From the NCBI GenBank assembly GCA_036971615.1, contig JAYKKR010000032.1, forward strand, positions 62,001-126,000: a stretch of DNA of 64,000 nt. The letters are read 5' to 3'. Position numbers and translations under genes: made by a program. The notes under the pieces are model-generated. The model was not told where the DNA came from. It saw nothing but the letters and a program-made list of their open reading frames with translations, and ran no database searches. The number at the start of each line of letters is the position of its first letter. Positions within the stretch are counted from its first letter, which is position 1. The stretch comes from Amyloporia xantha (lineage: Eukaryota > Basidiomycota > Agaricomycetes > Polyporales > Adustoporiaceae). This document shows positions 11,345-22,130 of this stretch, in pieces.

Positions 11345-13371
11345 ATTTGCAAGGGAACTCAGCGGATTGCCGTGTTTGCGAGACGTCGCTACGTCTGTTA
11401 TAATCTCCTCCTTCAAAAATTCTCCGCAGCACCCACGAGAAGAAATATGACTCGAATGCGCATGCCCTATGACTCAGTACTTGTTGCCTCTCTATTGCCG
11501 GCCATGTGCGTCGAGTGTCGCATCCCATCTTCCAAGGACTTCCGACGGGATGGCGGAAGTCCTTCTGATTTTGCAGGCGATGCCATCTGTGAAAAGGTCA
11601 GCTTGAGCCTGAGGACTCCAGGCATGATGGGTGAGTGACCGAAAACCTATGTATTATATGAGATTAACCGTAGGTCACGAGTAGGAAAGGTGTAAGGCAG
11701 GAGCTGTCACTGGCACTCAAACTGTCTAGCCAGCCGCGATATTTTCTGTGGTATACGGTGACTGAGGCAAGGAGTCCCTCCAGCCTACCCCATGTCGCCA
11801 TTTGGCGCCCAATCTTCGACTGTGCTCTATCGTCAATCAAAGCTTCGACTGACATTCCCTCCATATTTGGGACAGTATTTATATCCAGTCATCTTCCATT
11901 CCACCAGTCTGCCGACTCTTTTGCTCCCCCTTCTGTCTATGGCACGAGGAGTCCTGCCGTTGAGAACCTATATGCCTCATTTTTGTGAGGCCCTAGTTCT
12001 ATCCATAGGTATTGTCTGCTCTCCCGGCCTATCATGTATTAAATGCGAACTCGTGTCGTAAGGATGCCATGCGGTGTATTGACGTTATACCGTCATGACT
12101 CATTTTGCCATTTCTGCCTGCGCTCATGACACAGTACACAGCCAACGCTGCTACAGCCTACAATTGCCGCAGAGGTCGAAGCTTTCGGATTACTATTACT
12201 GACCACCATCGCACCACTCAATTGGTGAAAGCTTCCACGGCAGCGTCTCATGACTCGCAGCTGACAAACGAAGTGATGCTTCAGGTTAGTGCTACCAGTA
12301 GTCCGCGATCCCTTGATCATATGCGAAGTGATGTTCAGATAGCCACAGCCTAGGCCCATTATATATCTCTCAGACGGCACAACTCGGTCCGTGTGGTATA
12401 CCTCATCCTAGTCGGCCGGTGTCTAAACCTTGGTGCAGTTTATACATAACACGCAACTATCCTCCACTTTGAGTAAAGCAAGCCTGTTCCGACTTGTCTG
12501 GTTCTGCCATTCACTATCTCGTCGCTCAACCCACGAGCAGCAGTTTTCGCACATTTCGGTATGTCATCCGTTCTGTCTCTGAGTTGCTCTAGACCTCGTT
12601 CTTACGTCTCATAGCAGCCACACTGTGCCCATTATAATGCCTCAGTGCTTGCGTACGCTCTTTATTTCGAATTCTCACTTGGACCATTTCCGCGGCACGG
12701 ACAGGTGAGCTCGTCCGTCATTCGCGGAGATCGACTTTCTGCCGAAGTCTCGAACTCTACTCAGCGTTCAGCGCCTCGCCAAATGAAGAGTAGGCCTTGT
12801 GCTGGCAGAGTGTGCGACATGTGCAATCACTAACGCACAGGCAAAGTCTAACTGGTACAGGCAGCAGTTTACACCCTCGAGGTGGGTGTACTCGAATCTA
12901 TACCGGCTTCAAGATCAAGCCCATATCGAAATCCGGCAGTCGTTGAACCGGTGAGCGGGCGTACAATATACTCTGCTTAATCTGGAGGCCTGGATGGTTA
13001 GCAAGCACCAGTTGGTCTTGGTTCCCGTTAGAGTAGGATATGAGTATATTCATCTCCAACTCTAACTGGACCGAGATGATAAGCTAAGGGCTATGTAGGG
13101 CCGGACATGTACAGTATAAAGTGAGGTGCGAGACCACTACGTACGGGTTGATTAATGCTACTTAATGTAATAAATGTATGCATATATACTAACTAGAGGA
13201 AATGCACATTACACATGAGCCCATGACGATCCAAGTCCTTGCTCGCTCATCGAGCAGATTGACTTCAGCGGGATGACTGTTTCTCATATAATAGTAGTAG
13301 AGCCCAAGCATTTAATGCATCAGGTCGGCCGAGCTGGAGGTTGCAACACCACCAGCTTCGCGGTCAACCTG
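11345..13371. other. Intergenic region without supported gene
   Basis: A TATTTATATCC string near 11876 and a short frame from 11938 could suggest a promoter, but the product would be only about 40 residues with no features. From 12,400 to 13,371 I see no coding, RNA or repeat signal beyond AT-rich stretches. Confidence 0.35.
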
Positions 13372-13779
13372 TCAAGCACATGAGCCATCCCGTTCTCGCG
13401 GACGATCCACTAATACGCACTGCTCGAATGTATCCTGCACATCTCTCGAAGCCACCTTGTACACCTCGCGCCCACACTCGACGAGACTCCGATGCAGATC
13501 CCAATACCGCTGCGTGTGTCGGACGCGTTCCTCCTCGAGATACACGTCCGGCACGTCTCCCAGCGAGATCCGCCCGCGCCGTGCGTCGCACGCATATTTC
13601 TTCATCCGCGTGCGCAAGCGGAAGTATTCATCCACCAGTATCAAAAGCTGTCGTTGGAGATGAAGAAGGTGGTCGAGCATGCGGACGACGGAGACTTCAT
13701 ATGACGCGGGGGAGGATCGAGCGGTGCATGCTACTTCGCATACGGAGTCAAGCGCGGGGGTCATTGGTTTGCAAGACAT
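13372..13779 (-). CDS. Unassigned 135-residue ORF, possible paralog of the neighbouring ORF
   Basis: Open minus-strand frame starting MSCKPMTPAL. It is rich in charged and aromatic residues (LVDEYFRLRTRMKKY, RVRHTQRYWDLHRSLVE, VQDTFEQCVL), suggesting amphipathic helices. The spacing of EYF-x-LR, W-x-L and D-x-F resembles the ORF at 13789-14112, so the two may be duplicates. There is no signal peptide or known motif. It may be a single-exon gene or a terminal exon of a longer gene; overlapping open frames on both strands lower confidence. Confidence 0.3.
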   Translation of the reverse strand: MSCKPMTPALDSVCEVACTARSSPASYEVSVVRMLDHLLHLQRQLLILVDEYFRLRTRMKKYACDARRGRISLGDVPDVYLEEERVRHTQRYWDLHRSLVECGREVYKVASRDVQDTFEQCVLVDRPRERDGSCA

Positions 13780-13788
13780 TTGGATTGT

Positions 13789-14112
13789 CTATAGGGGTTT
13801 GAGATACGACTGAAGGGGGGGATTGAGGCCGACATTTGGGCCATTGTCTTTATAATGGGTTGACAGGACAAAGCGTTGAAACATGTCCTTTGTTTCCAGC
13901 CACAGTTGTGGGAATATTGGGGAAAGTACCTGACGCGTTAAATACCAGATTTCGAGCTCCTGATCGCGACGCCACAGCTCTCGACATGATGAAAATCCCC
14001 CAAATCTTGTCATCATGTAAACATTGATACTACGCACTATGTCGTGGACCTCATTGCGAGCGCATAATCGGAGCTCAAAATATTCAATTAGTAAATCGTT
14101 CACAGGTAACAC
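13789..14112 (-). pseudogene. Unassigned ORF fragment related to 13372-13779
   Basis: Open minus-strand frame with no ATG at its upstream edge. Segments LLIEYFELRLCAR, DQELEIWYLTRQVL and LETKDMFQRFVLS match the order and spacing of EYFRLRTR, HTQRYWDLHRSLV and ASRDVQDTFEQCVL in the next ORF. It could be an internal exon of an unrecognised gene or a relic of a tandem duplication; I found no clear splice partner. Confidence 0.25.
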
Positions 14113-14417
14113 AGAGATCTAGAGTAGCTGGGAGCTTATAGTGGTCGTCGCAGGAATCGATCTACGCGTACCTGATAAGAGTACCTACTCTTGCGTAACA
14201 AACCACGTGAAAACGCAACGCGCTTTGTCACACCATCGTGATGCCCGCAGGGGAATCATAATGCATAATGGATTGTAACTAGACCATGGTAGAGAGTCAA
14301 GGACGTTCACCACTGAGCTTACACGGGTATTACAACAAAAAATGCTATGCCTACAAGCGTACAAGATGCTGAACGATCACTAAGAGCTAAGAAAAGATAC
14401 GAATCCGATCTGCAATA

Positions 14418-15818
14418 CTAAAGATCGGGCGACTTGCCCTGCGAGTACGCCCGAAGACACTCCAAAAGTGGTGTGTATATAATCGCCGCAGAACGTAAGT
14501 TGGCATCACATGCGGCAGGTACGGACTGTCGAGAAGTGAAGATAAATCATAGACGAATTAATCAGCACGCGGTACAGGCCAGACGAGAGACATACTCACA
14601 GTCAAACTGTTGGCCATAGCAACATTGAGCAGGAGGTCTGAGCATGACAGCCTTACTGTGTGCCACGCATCCTCAAATCCAGTGAGCTTGTCGCTAAGAT
14701 CCTTGCAATCCTCCTTGATTTGCGTGGGATTGCCTCTGGTTGGTATCTCATGGACCTCTGACGGTAGATGAGAATCTATACGGATATTGAATTCAATGAG
14801 AACCATCCGAAAATATTATGCAGCTTACAGCGCTCAAACTCGATGTCAATGCGGATGCCTGATCACAATTTGTCAGACGAAGAGGGTTGCCATAATGATG
14901 GAAGCATACCGCAGAAGAAGCGGATAGTCCGAATGCGTGATAGCATTGAATGAAATGTGTCAACCATTGCTTTCAACAGCTTGTACAACGCCTATGAATT
15001 GACTATGTTGGCAAGGGGTCGTCGAAATGCCAAGCCAGCTGACTTACCTGCCATATGGTCATACAAAGCCTGATATAAATCCGATTCAGATGGGAGAAAA
15101 GTGACAATATGTATAATACTTACTCTTCTAGTCCTGACCAGACCTGCTGAAAAAATCCGGCAGGTTCCGCCTGACTTCTGAGAGCACTGGCAACTTTGAG
15201 TTGGAATGTCTCAACGTCCTTCCCAAGCTCATGAAATTTGGTCGCAACACGTCTGGCAGTATCTTGATGTATAGTAATAGCCTGTCATCATGATCAAAAG
15301 CCGTCCAAATACACAAATATCGCAGAATACCTCAAGGAACTTATTGATCATCACTTTCTTGTCCTCCAGAGCCATCGCCGATTGCGCCAACGGAATGACC
15401 ACTTCCACATAATCTGAATGTGGTATTCGTCAATGTTTATTCTGATTTCAAATTGAAAAAACCGACTATTCAGAAAACTCGCACACTGGCCGGCATTGTG
15501 CTGCGAATCGCGATATATCTTCCGATGCCTCTAAAGGTGATTAGAAGGACCGTGTGAGATCTCCTCTAAAGCGAGAAACGCCCAAGCGCATCTGACCTGA
15601 CGCAGTCTGTTCCATTCTTCGGCCAGCGGGTGGCCCTCGCCGATCTGCTGCGTCGTCTCGAGTTGGCCAGCAACGGATTTGAAAAGCTTCTGAATCTCGA
15701 CCTGATCACCCACAAGCGTGGCGAAGCACTCCTTGAGTTTGTCAACATTATCATTGCCCGAAGCAGAAGTGTAAGAAGGGGGACTCGACCCAGTTGTGTT
15801 GCTACCTGACACAGCCAT
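14418..15818 (-). CDS. All-helical bundle protein, nine exons, unknown function
   Basis: Nine exons splice cleanly (descending: 15818-15597, 15530-15467, 15413-15331, 15281-15124, 15069-15048, 14991-14910, 14858-14829, 14775-14600, 14525-14418) into 314 residues with compatible phases throughout. Exons of 22 and 30 nt are included. A Ser/Thr-rich N-terminus (MAVSGSNTTGSS) is followed by long heptad-like helices (DNVDKLKECFATLVGD, SAMALEDKKVMINKFLE, KFHELGKDVETFQLKVASAL), then a more hydrophobic segment (CMTIWQALYKLLKAM) and another charged helix. This layout recalls alpha-helical pore-forming or t-SNARE-like bundles, but I see no diagnostic motif, so a membrane role is only an inference. A TATATA sits about 52 bp upstream of the ATG. 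Confidence 0.6.
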
Positions 15819-15868
15819 GTCGGAGAGCAAGACAAAGCAGTTGGGGGAGGCGATGTCTCCTTTCAAGC

Positions 15869-15877
15869 CTATATAAG
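15869..15877 (-). promoter_or_regulatory. TATA box of the helical-bundle gene
   Basis: On the minus strand CTTATATAGG lies about 52 bp before the ATG at 15818, which supports that start over the in-frame ATG further upstream. Confidence 0.45.
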
Positions 15878-16451
15878 CCATGAGGCAGGGAAGCCGACCT
15901 AGGACGTCTCCTCACGTGATGGAACGCGATCGAAACACGCGTCGACGCTGGCGGGTCGCAAAGGGAGCAGGACACCCGCCGTATGTCGGCTCTTAGGCAA
16001 TGATTTAGCTTTGCAGCTGGCCAGAATGTGGGCAAGAATACGCAAAATTCCATGCTAAAGGGGATCTAAGACGTTCTGTGAATACGTTCGTCTTCTAGTT
16101 ACTCAAGAATCATGATAGGTAGGCCGCTTTACTTACTACTGTAGGTTATGCTAAGGCCTCGGAGCAGAGAGGGGGGAAAGCATAAGCTCAGTTCCCCATC
16201 AAGTAGAGTTTGTTTTCAGTAGAGACTTAGAAGCGCACGATCCCTCGCCTTGTCGGTTTCAGAGTACTAGCTGCTGGGTCATAGAGGCTTGCTCCTTAGG
16301 CCTGACAATGAGTCATAACAGGGCACGCACGGACAATTTAGTGCCGGCGTGCACCATCCGTCAAGCACATGTACATCGACACGCAGGTCGTGCCAGTCGA
16401 AACGAGGACGGAAACAAAAATAACTTTCGGAGAATAGAGTGTGAGAGACAT

Positions 16452-17276
16452 CAGGCTCCTTCCCGCCACTTTCGGGAGGTAGGGGGCCCATCCGAGGGAC
16501 TTTATGACATACGGAAAACATACCAGCCACAATACGGCGATATCCGAGCTAATTTCCAACTCAGCCCAAATTCAAACACCTCAATCTTATCCCCCTCTAC
16601 CTCCCTACAGCGGCTGGCACAAAACATGAGTAAACAACGGAGCCCGGACGTGTGCCTTCTCGATTCGGAAGGTGGAATTCCTGACTTTGTTGATGGCGGT
16701 TGAACGCGACCGCTGGTTCAGCGGACTCAGAAGTTTTCTATGAGCTTGAGAACCTTCGACAAAATTTTTGAAGTATCTCAAGAAATATATGAACAGCTTA
16801 GAAGAGCTATGGGTACAAAAATCTGATTCTCATCTTTGAGCCTTCCCCCCTTCTGTCCTTTGGCCTACTAGCTGACCTGCAGATACGATGACTATCCTTC
16901 CCTCTCCAAAGGAGACTCTGTGGATGCATTTGCTTATCAGAAATTAATTTTACATGTAGGTTGTATGGTGGAAATACAAGTCTCAGAGCCTCTGCTTGCT
17001 ATATTGCGCAGGCCCGCGCACAATAAACCCTTTTCGTCGGCGCACCCACCTTCCTGAATTAGAACGTTCGCGCTCCGGAGCCCGTTGTTTACTCGTGTTT
17101 TGTGCCAGCCGCCGTAGGGAGGTGAGGGGGATTAAGATTGAGGGGTTTGAATTTGCACGTGATTGTCACATGATCCATGATCTATTAATATCCTGGGATT
17201 CATCGTACTTACTGAGCATAGAATGCCGCCATTCGGATGGGCCCCCACCTCCCGGAGAAGGATGGGCAGGAGCCTG
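16452..17276. mobile_element. Non-autonomous DNA transposon with long TIRs and 9-bp TSD, copy A
   Basis: The element begins CAGGCTCC and ends GGAGCCTG. Inverted repeats of about 190 bp run inward (16452 to about 16640 and about 17082 to 17276), recognisable by GGCTGGCACAAAACATGAG on the left and its complement on the right. GAGAGACAT is duplicated exactly at 16443-16451 and 17277-17285. The 825-bp body has no transposase frame, so it depends on an unseen autonomous relative. Long TIRs plus a 9-bp duplication are typical of Mutator-like (MULE) elements; hAT elements would leave 8 bp. A second copy in the same orientation is at 50888-51704. Confidence 0.85.
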
Positions 17277-17461
17277 GAGAGACATCGTCTTCGCCGAGAT
17301 TCGATCGTCGTTTACACGATCGCTCGGAGTTCTCCGGTGTTGGTTTTCTCGGCTGCCGACCGGTCGCTCACTGCGGTGACGAAAAAGGTAAAACCATGCT
17401 GCAACTTCGGAAAATAAGTATTCTCAACGACGAACACAGATGTTAAGGCTGCAATGTTGTA

Positions 17462-17861
17462 CTATGCGCAACCAATGACTCGGCACACCCCCCAAGTCGG
17501 CACTTGTGTGATGCTACACTCGAACACAGCTGGATGTCTTAGATATTTCATACTTACACATATTTGAACATGCGTACCTTCACTTCGAGCTTGAACGAAA
17601 GGAAACGGTTGAGTATTCGAGGAGTCCCTTCTTTTCGACGATTCAAAGCGTTTGTCACGCTGGTCAGTCACTCGCCGGAACCCTGCCGTGGCGGACTTCG
17701 TTCTGGCGCACGCATTTTGCCACAGGTGGCAAAAGCTACACTTCGGACTTAAGAATGCCGAGCGGACTTCGAAGTCGGCGTAAGTGACAGTCTGTGACGA
17801 CTGTGTTACTTTTGCGTTACTGCCGACTAAGGGGGTGTGCCGAGTCATTGGTTGCGCATAG
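17462..17861. mobile_element. 400-bp MITE with TA target duplication
   Basis: CTATGCGCAACCAATGACTC at 17462 is matched by its exact complement ending at 17861, and the inverted repeat runs about 40 bp with a mismatch near AAGTCGGC/TTAGTCGGC. The element is flanked by TA at 17460-17461 and 17862-17863. TA flanks and short TIRs fit a Tc1/mariner-type MITE. It lies 275 bp upstream of the chitinase ATG and could contribute to its promoter. The interior has further imperfect inverted repeats, so the whole piece could fold into a hairpin. Confidence 0.75.
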
Positions 17862-18136
17862 TATGTGCAGGTTGCATGTATGTAGGCAGATCGAGATCTT
17901 GGCGAAACACCGGCACCATCAAATAGGCTGATTTGTCCCCGCATTAAGGGGCTGTGAAATTTGAATGCCGCCGGCTGCCTGCTCGCCAACGCAGTCGCAC
18001 GTGGCCTGTAACATAAATATAAAGGCAAGTTCAGCATGTCCGAAGTTGTTTTTTTTTCCTCAAAGGCCAGATCCACTGTCTTTGGTTTCTCGAGTTCCAC
18101 CTGTTGCACTCAGTCCACTCTTTTACGACGACCATA

Positions 18137-19636
18137 ATGCTGTCCTTCCTGTCGTTGGGTCTTCTTGCTGTCCCTGCCGTTCATGCAACAAGCTATCCAT
18201 TCTTTGCTCGGGATGCGCTCGCAAATTCTACCAATGCTACGGTAGACATGGTATCTGCCTCATGGTATGCCGGTTGGCACACCGACAACTTCACTTTGAA
18301 CAACGTGAGCTGGGATAAGTACACTCACCTGATTTACTCTTTTGCGTGAGTAGCTATGATATCATGCATTATGCATCATGCACGGTACTGAGGTTTTGGC
18401 GTACAGCATCACTACTCCCACCGTCAGCAACATCACGCTGAACGGTTCTGATGCCGATCTCTTACCGCAATTTGTTTCTATGGCGAAGCAGAATGTAAGT
18501 TGGGGCATCGGAAGTGTTCAGTATGTCCAGTCTTAACTCTCTTCCAGAATGTGAGCGCCATGGTGTCTGTTGGCGGGTGGGGTGGTTCCCAGTTCTTTTC
18601 GTCCGATGTTGGATCGGAGGAGAACCGTACCGCCTTTGTCAAGACCATCACAGACTTCGCCCAGGCTTATAGCCTAGATGGCCTCGACTTTGAGTAGGTC
18701 GGCGTCTGACACTGTCAAAAATAGTGCTAACCTAGTCACGTAGCTGGGAATACCCTGGTAACCAGGGCATTGGATGCAATGTTGTCTCTGCAAACGACTC
18801 TAGCAACTTTTTGTCCTTCCTCCAGGCTCTTCGTGCGGACCCGGTCGGTTCAAACCTGACACTGACCGCGTCGACACCAATCACTCCGTTTACAGGTGTC
18901 ACCAACGTGACGGGCTTTGCAGAGGTTCTCGACTGGATCAACGTCATGAACTATGACATCTGGGGCAGCTGGAGCAATGCTGTAGGCCCGAACTCGCCCC
19001 TGAACGACATTTGTGCGCCGGCTGCGGATCAAGCAGGTAGCGCCGTCAGCGCCATTGCAGCGTGGACAGCAGCAGGCATGCCGACTCACCAGATCGTGTT
19101 GGGTGTTGCGTCATACGGCCATTCATATCAGGTGGACGTTGCCAATGCACTCATCCCTGATGGAACGGCGCTCGCTTCGTTCCCTCTCTTCAACGCATCC
19201 CTGCAGCCTCTTGGCGATGCCTGGGACAGCGAGAACAACACAGATGTATGTGGTGTCACTTCTGGCCCGTCTGGTGTTTTCGACTTCTGGGGGATGATCG
19301 ACGGCGGGTTCCTCTTCCCGAATGGCTCGGTCGCACAAGGCATCGACTACAGTTACGACGAGTGCAGTCAAACTGTAGGTCCCTCTTTAGGTTTAGTAAA
19401 AGCCCCTGAAACTAACTAGTTCTCTCCGCTCCCAGCCTTACGTCTTCAACCAGAGCACTGGCGTCATGATCTCTTACGACAATGCTGAGTCTTTCGCTGC
19501 TAAGGGCAGTTACATCGCTTCGAACAACCTACGTGGGTTCGCCATGTGGGAGGCCGGTGGTGATTACGACGACATTCTGCTTGACTCCATCCGCACTGCG
19601 TGCGGCTTCGAGGACGACGATGACGGCGACTGCTAG
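18137..19636 (+). CDS. Secreted GH18 chitinase
   Basis: Five exons (18137-18345, 18407-18494, 18548-18693, 18744-19374, 19436-19636) encode 424 residues. The N-terminus MLSFLSLGLLAVPAVHA is a signal peptide. GH18 landmarks appear in order: ASWYAGW strand, MVSVGGWGGS, the catalytic DGLDFDWEYPG (D-x-x-D-x-D-x-E, assembled across the third intron, with the final Glu as acid/base), VMNYDIWG, and GFAMWEAGGD near the end. The enzyme hydrolyses chitin beta-1,4 links outside the cell, for wall remodelling, autolysis or attack on other fungi. There are many N-x-S/T sites, and no chitin-binding module or GPI-like tail; the protein ends in an acidic EDDDDGD tract. A MITE lies just upstream. Confidence 0.93.
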
Positions 19637-21050
19637 TCAGATGTCCAAGTCATCTCTATGCATCATCTAGTCGAATGCCGTAGGATGGTTGAGCCCGTCC
19701 TACTCTTGTGCACACTCAGAGTTTCCTGATCATCGTATCTGCTATTCATCATCCAAATTATCCGTAGTTGTACGCATTCGATATTAGTTGTATGGTCGCA
19801 CCTGCATATAATTTCAAATTGGCTATGCTTCATCAAATGTATATTGCACTGGCTGTATTACTGTTGCTCGCCACTATGTCCCGGTAGACATCTCTTAATC
19901 TGCATACCCTGTTGACAGGTTCACAACGTGACTGAGTTACATGAGTTCCAGAGACCGCGGCTCTACAAGTCAATCATTATCCATGGTAGTGTCTTCTCCG
20001 ACATTCGAAACAGCAAGCACTTAGTTCACTGGCAGGTCTACTCGATATGGTGAGATATGCCTTCGTCGAACAAAGAAATAAAACTGCGCACATTTCCCAA
20101 CCCGGAACGACAGTCTGACTGCTAGACACTTCGCAATCGGAGCATGTAAAACATGAAGCAGCGGGCTTTGATTCTCATGTGAACCTACTGATATTCTTCG
20201 GGGTCGTGTAGGTCGTCGGTCAGCAGTACTAGTCGGTGCGTAACGCCGGGTTGCGGTGTTGAGTTAGACGCCTGTAGATATGCGCATCAGGGATTCTAGC
20301 GCGCTTACTAAGAACTTGAAGGGGAGGAAGTATTCTTTATGTGAAGTGGTAAGCTTCGATTCGACGTCTTTCTTGAAAGGATGCATTTAACAAGCAGTGG
20401 GTGGTAGATTTGGGTTAGCCATCTGGACCCCAAAATCCGGACAGGAAATTTACTGGAGCATCCTTCGACCTTCGGGACGGCCGGAGCCGGCCTCGCAGCC
20501 CTCGCTATACTCTGTAATATCCAAAATTCACGTCCATGATCAGATTCGCTTCACTTACATCTCGTGTCGTGCAGAATGCCAGCAGCGTGGCGAAGGGGCA
20601 TGCCGGCAACGCTATCCGTGTTGGGAATAAAGAACTTATTTTATCAGCCTTCGGCGACAAGTGCCCTTCTCCATCATAACCTACAATGGTGAAGGTTCAT
20701 ATTTTTTGCCCATACATAAAATGGGCTCCAGTGTCATAACGGGAAATACACGACTGATTGGCATATTGTCTCTAATTTCTAGGCATCCCAATTAGTTGGC
20801 GATGGCGTACATCTGTATCGATACAGGCGTGTTACGAGCAGGAAAATTGCTGGTTTGGCATATTCTAGATAATATGTTTGCTTGTAAGGGCTTTTGAGGC
20901 CGTCTTGTGATTTATGATTTCTAACGCCGACCTTGCAGCCTCTCATCACGGTCAGAAAACCCCTTTCTCTTTTGCTTATATACTGCACGCTTCCTGGTTG
21001 CACATCGCGCGCGCGCGCTGATGAACTCCCAGGAACCAGATTTATGTAAT
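19637..21050. other. Chitinase 3-prime flank and intergenic DNA
   Basis: No gene recognised. A frame at 20397-20630 has no start context or family resemblance. A short (GC)n run occurs near 21007. Confidence 0.35.
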
Positions 21051-22130
21051 GACATTTGGCGGTGAAGCTAGCGTCGCCAGCGTACTCAGGTTCGCCCAGG
21101 CTTACTCCGGTTTCTTGTGACCGATGCTGTCGTCTGATTCACAATCTTCTAGACTTCTTCATCACGACAAATAGACGAAGGCAACACGTTGAACCTCACA
21201 CTCAACGGCACAGCTCCGAGTCTCGTACTTCCCTCTTGGGTTCAGAAAAGTACAGGCTGCCCAGCCGCAGGCCTTCCGGCAATGGACCGTCTTATGAGGG
21301 TATGTATTCCCCCTCCCCTTGTATTACTATCAGTCGCAGTCGCTCATGACTCATCCCATCTAAGAGGCAGTACACCTGCACCCCAAAGTCCTTGGACTCT
21401 CGCTGACGTCTACTGTGTACTCCAAGACGCCAGAAGCTTCCTAAACCCTGTGATTCTGTGATGTGTCATCACTGCCGTATCGTGGAATCCCAAAGAGACA
21501 TCCTGAAAGAGATTCCATCGATTATCACCGCAGTTCATGTCTGACTGTTGGACAGCATGATCCATGAAGACGGATCTTACCATTTTGACCGTGAGTGTCC
21601 TTGTTTTCTCTGGGTCACCTCTCGACAGTACTTTACGCCTCGTGGACTTGCTCTACTTGCGCAAGGGCGATGGCTCCTTGGCACTTTCTGCCGCAACCGC
21701 TATCTTCACTTCAAGATCTAGTCGAATGGTCGCTGGTCGCATTTTTCGATGTACACTCGACGAAACCTCGTATCTATGGCGAATTTCAGAACCGGTTCTT
21801 CGATTAGTTGTTTCTGACAAGCGTGGAGATAGCAAATGCGTATCTTGTTAAGGTGAGCGTGGATCAGCGTCTGCTACTGAGCATAATTCGTGATTGCTTC
21901 CATTTTGGGGATCGCAGCCGAATGGATTTTATCCTAAGGCACAGGCTGATTGATAATCTTGGAATTGTGGCTCTGTTTGCGGTCATCTGACATACTTGCG
22001 CCGATCTGTACTGCAGTATATGCACAGCTTCAAGCCCAAGGAACGGAGCGCCTGCTCATCTGTGTCCAGCTTGTAGTGTCCAACTTGCAGGTCCGTGGGT
22101 TGACTTTGATCACTACCGCCGCTGTGCGCT
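21051..22130 (+). pseudogene. Possible degraded secreted-protein gene, unassigned
   Basis: Short coding-like islands are scattered over shifting frames: LNLTLNGTAPSLVLPSW near 21189, QYTCTP near 21366, and PWTLADVYCVLQDA in another frame at about 21386. Their order recalls fungal secreted DUF3455 proteins (which have a QNYTC block followed by an AxLxD block), but stops and frame changes separate them and no complete splice model works. I place this as a weak relic; it may equally be noise. Confidence 0.18.

Noticed and set aside
17462..18109. 215-codon minus-strand ORF upstream of the chitinase
   Set aside because: Most of it lies inside the 400-bp MITE, whose inverted repeats explain the open frame.
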